From Pseudovirgaria hyperparasitica (lineage: Eukaryota > Ascomycota > Dothideomycetes > Acrospermales > Acrospermaceae), in the NCBI RefSeq assembly GCF_010093815.1, contig NW_022985553.1, positions 1,398,133 to 1,462,132 of the forward strand: 64,000 bases of DNA. Reading direction: 5' to 3'. The position numbers and the translations under genes were made by a program. Below the pieces are notes generated by a model. The model worked only from the letters and a program-made list of their open reading frames with translations, had not been told where the DNA came from and did no database searches. Of this stretch, positions 21,813 through 33,419 are shown piece by piece. Every line of letters starts with the position of its first letter. Within the stretch, counting starts at the first letter, position 1.

Positions 21813-24147
21813 CTACAGCTTACTCTTGCTGTCACAACATTCTCCTCCTTTGCCAACAACCAGTGCCTCCGTGCCAGTCGGCTGCATATGCCGGCTTGCG
21901 TCCTCCCTACTGGCGCTCAGCAGTGTCGACTGATTATATGCCTGTTCACTCGGTGGCACATCAAGTGCTGGATTACGCTCGAAGAAATTCACTGGTTTCA
22001 AGCACACCTTCATGATCTCGGCCGGCATAACTGGAAAGTCTTCAATGCGAGTGATGTGGTTCATGCCAAATTGTACATAGACAACAATATCCGTGTCAAC
22101 AATGTCATCCTTGCGGTTTGCCCAACTGCGCACACCTGTACCACCGCGCGATTGATTAGTATACTGCCCACCTGCGTACAGCTCGCCATCCCGGTAAGAA
22201 GTCACATAGATGTTATGGTCCGCAAACTCTGCGCGACGGTGGTTGAAACTGTCGCGATCTGCAAGCATTTTCTGGAATCCAGGGGCTTGTATTTTGTACG
22301 CAACAGGCTTTCCGTTGATAGGGTTGCGCACAGCGGCATTCTGAATCTTGAATGTGCGATTCCGGTCAATATCAAGATCATAGCCGCCAGACTCACTGAG
22401 GACCGTTTCCTCGACATAATATCCCGTGCCATGCGGATTGAGATCTGACCGAGGCATAGCATGTGCCTCATCATATACGAGTCGATTGTGGTAGCCGTCT
22501 ATGGCAGGATCGATCCGAAGGGAGAAAATGTGTTGATGGTGGACGGCCAAGACCCCGGGATGCACTACGGTACCAAAGGGGACGGTGACACCCTCATCGA
22601 TGGGTTGGGTCGAGAGGATGCCGGTAGCGCGGACTTCGTAGTCCATTTGCCCGGCTTGGTTGAAGATAAATGCTAGGATGTATTCGTAATTCGAGACGGT
22701 AATGATGGATTGTAGAACAAGCTCGCGAGAGCGGGCAACGGCAGCCCGATTTGTGCGATAATTGGTATGCTTCCAGGAGATGCCAGCATCTTGTTCGTGA
22801 ACTGTAGGCTATACTTAGCTCTGGCAGTACATGAAGGATGTTGTTTACTTACTGCACACGCAATTGTCCATGCTGTCCACGCCTCCTTGTGCGTTGCTAA
22901 TGACGGCACTTAGATAGTAGATAGAACCCAAACAGTCGCAGCCGAGTTTTAGGTTATTGGCCATACTACCGGCACCAGCGTCACCCAGATCAAATGCGCT
23001 CTTCTTGTGGTAGGGGTGGCGCGGATCAGCGTATGGGATATTCATGTCTGACAGGGATACCCGATAAAAGAGACTCCGGCCATCGTACCGTACCTGAATA
23101 CATCAGCACTCTCATCAGACGAGCATCCACACGATACCTACATCGTAGAGAACCATTCCCTCACGCTGGTTGAAGCCAACCCGGAACGACCATTTCTGCC
23201 ATTCCAGGACAGCCGATGTTCCTTGCTCAGTTACGGTAAAACTCGCACCTTCAGGCTGGACGATGTTCAACGGTTTCAGATCAGTCCTGAGCTGTTGGTA
23301 CTCTGGGAGATACTCGTTGGGTGGCTTGATCTTGTAAGGGGTGGTGTCTGTGATGGTTGAATCCGGACCCAGGGGTAGCTTGTCAATGCGAATGACTTTC
23401 ATGTGTTCGGTGCTTATTACGGGTGAGATTGCAAGGGGCAGTGCGTAATGGTTCGAATCTGCTTCCGCAGGGTTGTGTGGATCCCTCATGTACAAGAAAC
23501 ACTGATACATGCGCTCGTCATCGTCGACACCATCAGCACCTATTGCACTCAAAAGTCAGCAATTCCGCAGCTACGTATACAAGGTACGGACGGCCAACCA
23601 TAAATCCAAGGGTCGCTGATGACCACAGCACCCTCAGGGAGCTGCAATTTTGCGATTTCTGCCTTGACAGCCTCATCTTCCAGTGCAATCCTCTCCAGTG
23701 CAATTATCTCCTCACCATCGCCGTTGGCGTGGATGTTTGGGCCTAGGCGGACGTTCCTCTCGACCAGGTTTTTTGTGAGGTTGACGATTGCTTCGTGAAA
23801 CTTGTTCTAAGCCCGGAGACGTTAGCATGAATTACAGTAGCAGCCGGTGTGTTGCACAGCATACGGACCGTGTTTCGTAGGTAGTAGTTGACAAAAGCCT
23901 TCCGATCGAGCTGTGGGGTTCTCTCGCCTAAATGTTCTGCTTCGAGGTATGGAAGGACGCGGAGCTTTGCAGGCTCGTCGAGGGTAATGACCTTGAAGCA
24001 GAAGTCTGTATTGGGCGGCCAGGTAGCTTTGATGAGGTGTGCGGCTGCAGCGATCTCCTCGGCGGCCAACGGAGCAAGCGGATGTGCGGAGGAGTGTTTG
24101 GCGTGGAGCAGCGCAGGTGCGGACGTGGTGAAGTCGGTGGACATCAT
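21813..24147 (-). CDS. Peroxisomal copper amine oxidase (primary amines)
   Basis: Oxidises primary amines to aldehyde, ammonia and hydrogen peroxide, letting fungi use amines as a nitrogen source; the final SKL is a PTS1 peroxisome signal. Five exons: 23869-24147, 23599-23806, 23142-23539, 22853-23093 and 21813-22801, giving 704 residues, a normal size for the family. The cofactor motif Asn-Tyr-Glu-Tyr holds Tyr414, the expected precursor of topaquinone. Asp330 (in AFDLGDAG) is the catalytic base. His464 and His466 (HHQHIF) and His624 (NHITRIEDFPVMP) bind copper. All key residues are present, so the gene looks functional. Two donors are unusual (GTCCGT at 23868 and GTTGGC at 23598) but give the conserved protein joins. 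A double ATG lies at 24147/24144. Confidence 0.95.
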
Positions 24148-24276
24148 GCAGCAATTGGTATTGTGGGATATAGTGTAGAGCTGGTGGATGCAGGTTTGAA
24201 GTAGTATATGAGCCGGGCGGCAGGGCGGCAGAGCAGTATTAACAGTGGTGAAGGGTGGAGACGTGGGTCGGAGGTG

Positions 24277-24282
24277 TTTATA
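24277..24282 (-). promoter_or_regulatory. TATA box of the copper amine oxidase gene
   Basis: TATAAA on the minus strand about 130 bases before the start codon at 24147. An HGATAR-type GATA-factor word (TGATAG, plus strand near 24711) is also upstream, which would suit nitrogen control, but single GATA words are common and carry little weight. Confidence 0.5.
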
Positions 24283-24826
24283 TGATGACGAAAGACAGCA
24301 GGGGACCTGAAGCACATGAGTGATCGGAGGACGATCTGATTCATCCTGCATTGAATTGCGTTCGCCGCCTCACTGTGTGAATGCGGCGGGGCCAGAAGCG
24401 GCGGAGTCACGGCTCACACAGCACTGGCAGCCTTATCCATCCACATCCACATGTTTTCTAATTAACTTCCTGGGTCGCACGCGTGGAGATGCCAGTCTCG
24501 GCAATGGAAAGGGACAAGAAGTGGGCTGGACTCGGCCGGGGCACCAGGGTATATGGTATGTAGAGAGAGGTACAGCAGGTAGCCCCTGCGCGTGGGCATT
24601 ACCACGGCAGTAGGTATTAGCTGAGGCATCGCCAAGGACGATCGATGCGGTAACTTAGGTGAGTATGGATGTTAACCTTAGTTGTGATATAGTAGTGCTT
24701 GGCGACGTGATTGATAGGAATAGACCAGCAACAGTAGTAACAGTCGAAACGTTTAACAGTAGCCATTCCAGGGCTTACGAACGACTAGGCATTTGGATAG
24801 CCACGTAGCGTGGGGGAACAACACTG

Positions 24827-24900
24827 GGTAGGTGCTATGTCAGTATGTAGGTATATGCTATATAGGTATGTAGTATGTAGGTAAGTCCTATCTAGGTATG
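24827..24900. repeat. Imperfect TAGGTATGT/TATGTAG repeat tract
   Basis: At least five copies of a TAGGTA core, most as TATGTAGGTA or ATAGGTATG, spaced by 8-20 bases with variation between copies. It looks like a decaying minisatellite. No coding or element context was seen. Confidence 0.6.
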
Positions 24901-25258
24901 TCCCATGTCGATATATTCGGTGAAGGTATTATTGTTGTTATGTGGATAGACTGTTGTAGTCGTGGACCAGGTGGTGGCGTCTGCTGCTGGTGGAGCTCAC
25001 AGGCTACGGGTCTATCCAAGTATATTAGAGGGGGGAGAAAAGGAGCCAGAAGCCTTAGCCGCCCAAAAGAACAGTCTGTTGGTAGCTACTCCATGTAAGT
25101 AATATGCAAGTAATTATCAGGTGGATCTGGCTGCCCTTGGACCCCAAGACCCTGCTTGATGACCTACTTGAAGACCTGCTGGAGGTGCTGAGTGCCGAGT
25201 TTGAAGGCAAAAGGCCCTAGAGGTAATAATAGAGGGTGTTGTGATAGATTAATTACGG

Positions 25259-25290
25259 CCTGACAGCCTGACAGCCTGACAGCCTGACAG
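25259..25290. repeat. Four perfect copies of CCTGACAG
   Basis: An 8-base unit repeated four times head to tail with no mismatch. It lies in the middle of an intergenic region next to a C-rich stretch with two CCCCGCC(C/A)A words. Confidence 0.9.
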
Positions 25291-25952
25291 TCAACCCCGC
25301 CCCCGCCAATCGCAGCCCCGCCAATTCATCTCACCTGACATGCACGTGCTTCGTGGGTGATAATCAATTACCTTCAAAGTCAATTAGGGAAGGTGCGGTC
25401 TGGTAGTTCACGTTCTACGCCGGCGGAGAGTGCCCCGCCAAGCCCCTTCCAGCCCCGCAGCTCTACCGCTAGTCCCCAAACGGGAATCTCTATGCGAGTG
25501 ATGGATGTACCGGGCCTTCATCTTCCGACTGTCGACAAAACAACTAATTAATTACCCCGAAGAAACAATCTAATAATGTTTATTTCCATCATAGCCATCA
25601 CTCTCTCTCCACCATATCGCCTGCATAGGGATATAACAGCCTGGCCTGTGGTCCAAAGGCTAGATCTCTACATTAGCTTAGGTAATTAGGTACAGTACTA
25701 GGACATTAGTATTGGGACATATCAGGCACATTTCAGGCAGCGACGTGTCCTCAGATTACTGTCCGCTCACTGATATGCTTTCAGGTACATGGTACATGTG
25801 ATATAAATATTGATAGTCGCCACTACTCTCGTCCACATCATACAGTTCCATTAGCTCGCTCGGCAGCATGCCCCACGAGATGCCTGCACCTATGGTGGTG
25901 GCACTACATAAGACCTATCCACAACCATAGCCGCTCTCGCTTTCGCACTCAC

Positions 25953-26714
25953 TCAGTTGTCCTCCTTGGGCGCCATGTGTAGCTGGCATGTCACAGGTGG
26001 CAAGCCTCCGTGTCCCCTCTTCTCTGTCCATCCAATCTTGCTCAATGTGTTGCCCGCCTTCTTGTCGCCCGCGATAAAGGTGCTTCCCTTGCAGAATGTC
26101 CCACCACCCTTTTCAGTGTACTCCGTCAGTGCCCACCCTTTGGGATCCACCGGTCCGCGCTTGAGCGTCGAGTTGCGACTTCTCATCAGGCTCTGGAGTA
26201 GAGTATCCACAGTCCAGGACGCGTCGACATCAAACGTGTGAAACACTGTCGATCGAGACGTCGACGCCGTCTCGCCCCATGCTGCATCGAGGTCCCAGTA
26301 TACGTGAATGGTGGTCGATTGGGGTGGAGGCAGGAGATTGATGCCTGGCCGCCAGTTGTTGTAAGTTTGTCCAGGTCCATAGCATCCACATTGTTCGCAA
26401 GGGCACTGATGCATCGCACAGACCATCGCCGGAATGCTCTGCATGGGAGGTCCAAAGATCGGCGTCGCTTGTACTGGCACGAATGAAGGTCCGGACGCAA
26501 ACACAGGAGCGCCTGCAAAGGGAAGACTAAATTGCATGGGAGCGATAGGTCCCGGTGGCCCATCCCCCATGTCAAAGAAAACATTCGGGTTGGGCGCAGG
26601 CCCGTACATGCCTGGAAATGCTGTAACTACTGGCTCTCCTGCAAGCCAAATGTTTGCAGGTGGTAAGAACCCAGTGTCTGCTCGCCAAGTCCAAGGGGGT
26701 GGTGGTCCAGCCAT
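25953..26714 (-). CDS. Uncharacterised Pro/Gly-rich protein with C-terminal domain (253 aa)
   Basis: Single exon with a clear ATG at 26714. Residues about 1-95 are Pro/Gly/Phe-rich and low-complexity (MAGPPPPWTWRADTGFLPP). A tight cysteine cluster (CAMHQCPCEQCGC) follows near residue 100. The last 120 residues look like a folded domain: strand-like IHVYWDLDAAW, then FHTFDVDASWTVDTLLQSLM, WALTEYTEKGGG and a closing GWTEKRG. I recall domains with this WALTE...GWxEKRG pattern in many uncharacterised proteins of filamentous ascomycetes, but know no function. There is no signal peptide or membrane span. The cysteine cluster might bind metal (inference). Confidence 0.7.
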   Translation of the reverse strand: MAGPPPPWTWRADTGFLPPANIWLAGEPVVTAFPGMYGPAPNPNVFFDMGDGPPGPIAPMQFSLPFAGAPVFASGPSFVPVQATPIFGPPMQSIPAMVCAMHQCPCEQCGCYGPGQTYNNWRPGINLLPPPQSTTIHVYWDLDAAWGETASTSRSTVFHTFDVDASWTVDTLLQSLMRSRNSTLKRGPVDPKGWALTEYTEKGGGTFCKGSTFIAGDKKAGNTLSKIGWTEKRGHGGLPPVTCQLHMAPKEDN

Positions 26715-27303
26715 GATGACAGTTTTCGGGGTTAGATTTGAGGCTGAGAAGATGATCTTGCTGTTGTGCTTGATGCTGAAGTCTTGAAACAGTCGTTGTA
26801 CAAATAAGTCGAACCTTGAACGAATGGTAGACTAAATACCAGCACAAGCTGGTAATTGATACGTCGGCAGCATGACTGACTGGTTTGTCACTGAGCATCT
26901 CACATTGACATGATGGCTCAGTGGTCAACCACGTATCGAGGATACATGGAATGTATCTATCCTTCCTTCACGCATCGACTATACGACTTTTCCAACGACG
27001 CCTTGCGAGCAAGAACTATCGCAGGAGCCAACCAATGACCGTAAATGATGAGTTTTGTGCTTCTGTCACCATAAGTGCTGCCACATCATTTACCGGCCAC
27101 AGCTTTCGCATTTGTTGCTAGTGCCAAGTCATAGGACTGTGAAAGTTGTTCGTTCAGCACGTACTATTCTGTCGCCAGCGCCTGCCTGTGACAAGTTGCA
27201 GTTGAAATCAGAGACGTGTAAATATCCCAATAGGTACCAACGCAGTAGAGACGCTGCCAGCTCAATCACATTTGAATGATCATCCTACGAAAGCGCTGGC
27301 ACA
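26715..27303. other. Intergenic
   Basis: The upstream region of the Pro/Gly-rich gene and the 3' region of Cft2, both on the minus strand. No supported gene. Confidence 0.6.
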
Positions 27304-30290
27304 TTATCCTCCGGCAACGACCGCAAGACCTTCGTATATCTTCTTTTTGACCTCGAAGAACGTAGGTTTGATGCTCCGGGGATCAAACGATGCCATGCTT
27401 TGCCCTGCTCCTTCAACTTCAATCCTACCAGTGCCGGTCTTCCTTACTGCCACAGTTCCATTAACAAGCAGAGTACCCTCACCACGAAATTCGGCAGTGA
27501 GACCCGAGGTTTGCATGATTTTGCGCAGATCTGCAAGTCTCATATCCCCGACGTGTAATGGCTGCGCAACTGTCCGAGTTCCAGAAGCCATGCTAGCAGG
27601 AACGACATCTAGCACGGGAGGGGGGCCTTCGTTGTCTTGAGCTGGAGCTGTTCCTTCAACATCATCGTCCTCTCCACTACTGGTCTTTAGCTTCTTCTTC
27701 ATCTTGACTTCTTCTTCATCACTTGTGATCGTCGCTGCCTCTAGTCGACCAGTGATTGCCACTACGCCAAGTCCTCTGACTTGTTGCCACTGGAGGTTGC
27801 GTACGAGGGACTGGCTCAGCTTGACCACCCAAGCGTTTGTATCGACACTCGCGTCGATGGTTCGACCAACAATAGCTGTGAACACATCCGCATTCTTCGA
27901 GCCTGAACCCTCGACAGTGAGTCGCTTTCGGAAATCCTCAGCCAAAGCCTCTGTTTCCTCCTTCTCGCCGGCCACAAGAATTAGCTTGCGCGGTGCAATG
28001 AGAGGCACAAGCATCTGGAGATTGCGTTTGTCGTGAAGACCAGAGAAATCGATGAACGATACGTGACATGCAATTTTGATCTTTTCCTCTTCAAAAACCG
28101 CTTTGCAGGGTCCGTCAACACCCTCGCGGTCGTCATCCTCGTCTGACTCTGAAACGTCTTCTGGAGCGTCCTCAACCAATGTGTCCCCATCCACATCTAT
28201 TGAACCATCTCGCCGCGCGACTTTATTGCCATCGTTACTCTTGCGCCTTTTTTGTGTATTAGAAGCAGGGCCACGCCAACCAGCAGGGGCTGATAACAGA
28301 TTCGAATCTCCCCATCGTCTCTTTTGGCCAACGATGTTCTCTTTAGTGGCACCGGATCGCATGTCCTCGCCGTCAATCTCGTCGCGTTCCTCCGCCCGAA
28401 GATATTCTTCAGGACGAATCATCTCACCAAAGTCATCGCCTCGTCTTTTCTTTGATGTGAAAGGGAACATCTTTTCTCGTCCTCTTTTTCCGCGAACATC
28501 ATAGTCATGAACTCCTGTGCCCCTAGTCAAGATGGTGATTCCAAGCTCTGCATCGCTCAAACCCAGTTTGTTGTGGCGTGCATTAGTCATGGTGGCGGAA
28601 ACATTGAGAGCCTTGCCTTGATGCTCAACGTCCGAATCCTCTGAGCTTGACGAGGAAGAGTCGGATTGGTCTTCTATCACGTCTGCTGATGTCTCTAAAG
28701 CCGAGGCTCCAGGTCCTTCTCCATGGACCACATTCTGTCGCTGCCGTTGTCTTGCAAGGTACTGCTGATATATAGGTGTCTCATTTGCTGTCAACGGCAG
28801 CACTTTTACCGACCGTGTGGCGAGGTCCGTCCCAGAAGGCTCCACGACTGTTGCTTCATCTGAATTACTCATACTTCCAGCTCCTTCATTCCAATATTGC
28901 CAAAGAGCACTGCCTAGTGACATACTGCCCGCGATTTGGCCTGGGCGTTCGGTCAAAATGATGATGTTTCGGGAATCTGATGCAATGTGGCGTAGAGTGT
29001 CCCTTGAAAACCCCCAGTTCAATGAGCTATCGCTCGCAATGATAACGACCGGCTGTTCCGTCGAGAGATTGCGAATTATTGACGACTTTTTTTCGAGAAG
29101 CTTCAGATACCTAAAATCGAAAGGGGCTTTGACATTCTTGTTCTCTGTATTCTGAGCCTGCTGAGTTCGACTGCGACCGTTGCCATGTGGCGTTGGGTTC
29201 GCACTTGCAGTCTCAAAGTCTCTCACGAGGCCTTCTTCCATCCATTCGAGCATGCTTCGAGCATATCTCATAGTTGAGCCACACGTTCTGCTGGCTAGAA
29301 GTAGTTTCGCAGCGCGCAAGGGATTATCGTCATCATTGCCAACAGTCCACGCCTCCTCGAGAATATATGCCAGTTCAAGAACGCGGGCGCTCGAATCGGA
29401 GGGAATAAGCACCGAGCCGCCCTTCGATACAGCATCTCTTATGAGACCCAACAAGCTCTCGTCTCGACCTCTTCCAGAACCATTTGTATGACTAGCTGCT
29501 GGCCCTCTGCTACTACAAACGAGAGCAGTCGGCTTCCGAAGTTGCTCGATGACCTCAGAAGAGCCGGACGCGCCACCCAACCATGCAGCTCCTGATAGTA
29601 CGTGCTCTCTGGCTTGATTCCAGTCCACCGCATAGACGATAGATTCCAGACCATGCTGAATATTCCAAATTGTCCCTCCTAGCGTGTGTCCAGCGCTGTA
29701 TGCGGTAATAGTCAAGCCGTTCAACGGTGGAGAGAAAGGTGAGGGCATCGGCTGGTGAGGTTGTGAGTATTTGAGAGGATTGATCAGAGCAAAATAGCCA
29801 GCGATCTCATCAGCACTCGGAGGCTGTAGCAGAATGTTGGGGTTTTTGTCATCTTGAGTAGTCGCGTATGAGTATGTAGATTCGGAGAAAGCGGATGGTG
29901 GAAGGATTGAGGCCGCGAGAGGAGAAGACGCGTAGATGTCTTGCAATAGAGTTCTTCCCAATGATATGACCGGTGTCGTAGCATATATGGGAATTCTGGT
30001 AAAGAGAGGAAAGTTTTTGCAACAGTGTGCAAAGGCGCCGAGGTGAGCAATAGTTGCGTGAGTGAGTAGCACAACAGATAAAGTGGGAATTTGCCTGATA
30101 TAGCGGATTAGGTGTGCAAATTTATGGATTGACGTAGACACTACCTTTCGAGATCCTTGAGCATCTCAGCATCGAAAGACTCATCCCAGCCTACGTCGAC
30201 AAGCAGCTTGATACCTCCATCAAGCTCCAGAATTGATTGCGACGCCTTTGAGCTTGATTGCGCGCCAAGCAGAGCAGTATACTGGAACAT
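27304..30290 (-). CDS. cft2: Cft2/CPSF100, cleavage and polyadenylation factor subunit
   Basis: A nuclear subunit of the pre-mRNA 3'-end cleavage and polyadenylation complex; the catalytically inactive partner of the endonuclease Ysh1/CPSF73. Two exons, 30145-30290 and 27304-30094, with a 50-base intron, give 978 residues. The N-terminus (MFQYTALLGAQ...DGGIKLLVDVGWDE) and the join into PTLSVVLLTHATIAHLGAF match the metallo-beta-lactamase fold. The zinc-binding HxHxDH of active enzymes is replaced by HATIAH, as expected for Cft2. A beta-CASP region follows, interrupted by long acidic/basic insertions (residues about 480-720, e.g. DQSDSSSSSSEDSD). The C-terminal RMMBL-like part holds HVSFIDFSGLHDKRNLQ near residue 725. 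The C-terminal region is rich in Asp/Glu/Lys before a final conserved block. Neighbouring genes are unrelated in function. Confidence 0.93.
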
Positions 30291-31704
30291 GGTGAGCCTG
30301 TGGTTAGGACGCAGGATGTGAGCGCTAATTGAATCCCATGCTGAAGAGAGACGACATATAATAAGCTCCGTCAACGACAGTCGGAGTGAATGCGCGATGC
30401 TTACACGAAACGAATGTTGGGTAAGCCGTCGCGTTGAGCCGTGCCTGTCAAGCTCTGAGCCGAGGATTTCCCGACTATTCAATTCTTACACATCACAGAA
30501 ATTGACAGACATGTACGCACAAAAGAAGGTAACGACCAGATTGTTGGCACGTGAGAAGAGCAAGGATTAGAATATTGCGCGTAGGGTAAATCCAGTGCCA
30601 TACTTTAGGGTGTTTTGGAATACTCATTGCTGAGATGCTGCAAGGTTCAGGCATCAACTTTACAATCATTTCCTAACTCGTGCAAGTTTCTTTCGATCTC
30701 TGTATATTGGATCAGACCACCTCACTGGATAGATGTCCACCAGAATTGCCAATTTCGCAGGCCAAGAAATGCAAATATCTCCCCATACAAGCGCCGGGAA
30801 TAGCAGCTCCGTGTCTCAAAGCACACGTTCCGGCATACCCATCCGGAGGCATTCTCAAGGTTGACCGTGGCAATGAGATACTTATAATACTAGTTTCAAG
30901 GCCACTCTCAGTCGTATCAGGTACTAACTTGCTACAAACAGAACCGCAATCATCCAAGTCGAAACGATGCAGAATAAACCCTTGTCGATCATACTTAGTA
31001 GGTAGTGTTCCTTGCAGGACTTTTCTATAGCAGTCAGGAGGGACCAAACATGGACTGGCAATGCCGGGAACAGATCCGGGCCTGGCAGGTCCTTTTACGA
31101 CCAGCCGTATGGAGTCTTCCTTGATACACATCAATCATATCGCTGATCCCAGTGTCGACCACTGTACGTGGTGCTCGGAGATCAGCTCCTGTCCAATGGG
31201 TTCCCACAACGTACAATCTCAAATAGCCTGCAATGAGTCAGGAAAAGGCCAAAGCGTTCTGACCTTTGGATGATGATGATATCTCGGAATCAAGTTAACA
31301 CGCCACGGTCCTGATCCCTTTACAGCTGATATACTCAGCCTGGATCCATGGCCGGGCAAAGGGCTTATTGTGTTGCATGCTGGTAGACTTGGTCTGGTTA
31401 GATATAGAGTACGTCGGCATACCCGGCTTGAAGCTCGAGTCGACTGATCGGTGGATGGGCACAGACCATGGAAAGCTTCAATGGCAACAGCTTCGCATAT
31501 GGAGGAATCGCATGTTCGAGTCGGAATACGGCCAGTTCGAGCCGGTAATACGCCACATGCTTACAGGCTGCATCTGTCTTTTCTGTCGTGACCCGCCTAG
31601 CTATATTATGCATCAGCCATCGCTGCCGCTCAAAACACAGGACTTCAAACCCTGCTTTTTTCCTTTGACTCTGTTCGTCACACTCGAGAGCACCTGTATG
31701 GACA

Positions 31705-31737
31705 CGCTGGACTCGCTGGACTCGCTGGACTCGCTGA
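31705..31737. repeat. 9-base tandem repeat, 3.7 copies
   Basis: Perfect copies of CGCTGGACT; in one frame it reads Leu-Asp-Ser repeats. The length is a multiple of three, but the surrounding frame shows no other coding sign. Confidence 0.9.
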
Positions 31738-33397
31738 ATAACATACGTAGCGGTGCACTGACTCAAGACTCTCGAAGCTCAGAGTTACAATCCAACGAAC
31801 TGTGCCGTGCGTAGGATTACATCCTGCATGATGATTCACCGAGGACGGATCAGATAGGGCTTAGCGTCTTACGCACAGAAGTATCGCACTAGTGTTATCA
31901 TAAGCTTTTCAAGATATAACTTATGGCCGTGGCTCCATCTCATACAATCATTATTTAGTAGTCTCAGCTTTTCATGAAGAATATTCGCCTCTCAATGTAT
32001 CCACGCCCTTCGTCAGACCCGTAGTAATAACCCATCTATGGCCCGGGCCATGAAGGGTCGGCACGAAGGTCTTGATTCTGCGCCTCTAACATGCATATTG
32101 CAGCTCAACAGAAGATTTGGCACGGCACGAGGGCACGGGAAGCAAGGCACACCGCAGTCTTCTCAGCATTCAATGCGGCACGGGTACCTTCATCGTGAGT
32201 ATGACCTATCTTTGTGTTTCGCGTGGTTACTGAGTGTGGGTGCAGGGTAGGGCCCGGTACGGATAGCAAGGGACACTTGGGACGGCTCGCATGGTCGCTT
32301 TTGACTTTTCGGACCGCGAAGGGAAGGGCCACGCCATGTTTAGCGAGCCTTCACGCCGGGGTGTGATCCCGCGCGGCTGGTCTGAATGTAAATGACTTCC
32401 TCTCTGTTCATATGATTGCAAAGAGTGGTTAGTTGAAAGGATAGAATTGATTCACTAGACAAACATAAAGGGAACTCTCGCTAAATAGTGGTCAGTCCGG
32501 CCCTACATCATAGCTAGCCTGCCTCAAATACCATGCAAGCTGCAACCTTACTTCAAGAATTTAGCTAGCATAATGTGTGTAGCCAACCACTTCCATGACT
32601 TTGTCTTTGCGATCACCATATAAGCATATAGCTATTGGACTTTCATCCATAGATCGCATGCACCTCATCGGAACATGCGCCTGTGGTTGATTGAAGGATT
32701 GGCCACCCAATTACACAAGCGACCAACCTCGTATTTTCCATGCGATGATGGGGAGATGTGCTAGCTTTGCTAACTGTATGAAGCAAGCTGAAAGCCTAAG
32801 ACCAGCGGCAATAGGAACTCCAGCTCGCGGTGTCGCCATCGCGATGAATATTGGATTTAACATAGCCGGCATGCTATATCGACGTAATGAGATAATTAGG
32901 TTTGATGGAGAGCAAACACGTGTTGATATTGAATGTATAAACTCATCAACCCTACGCCTGAGAGTCTAGATACACTCGTCCAGAGCCAACGACACCATGT
33001 ACTCGGCTCGTTCAGGCGGCGTTATCGCAGCATCTCAATTGAGTGATCTGGAAGCAGCCACAGAGCTTTCAGCCGTCATGGTCAGCAATCCGTGTGCGTT
33101 GTTTCGTACCTAGATCCACCATTGTTCACACACATACACAAACACACACGATCAGAGAACATAACTCCTGAGTAAACCTGCGGCCCAACACTATAATCCA
33201 GTCAATGTGATCAGATAGCCTTACCGTTGCTGAACAGATGCCCCCAATTCGCAACTATTCCGCGATCAGGCTGGGCAATAAGCGCGCCATCGTGGCCCCT
33301 ATGCACTAATGCTTGAGTCGTTCCAAAAGGTTAGACTCAAAGTCTAAACGGTGCCGGTTTGCGCCATTCCATGCACCCCAGTCTAGGACACGGAGTG

Positions 33398-33419
33398 CCC
33401 CCCCCCCCTCCCCCCCCCC
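33398..33419. repeat. Poly-C tract with one T
   Basis: Eleven C, one T, ten C on the plus strand. Such runs are unstable and a usual source of sequencing length errors. No function is apparent. Confidence 0.9.

Larger units (their letters stand above)
24148..25952. other. Intergenic with short tandem repeats
   Basis: The amine oxidase promoter followed by about 1.5 kb without a supported gene. It holds the TAGGTATGT-rich tract at 24827-24900 and a fourfold 8-base repeat at 25259-25290. Confidence 0.6.

Noticed and set aside
21888-22448. 186-codon plus-strand frame inside the amine oxidase gene
   Set aside because: Antisense of highly conserved amine oxidase coding sequence; no domain or leader.
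30712-31134. 140-codon minus-strand frame in the Cft2-regulator intergenic region
   Set aside because: No domain, leader, TATA box or intron signals; overlaps similar-length frames on the other strand.
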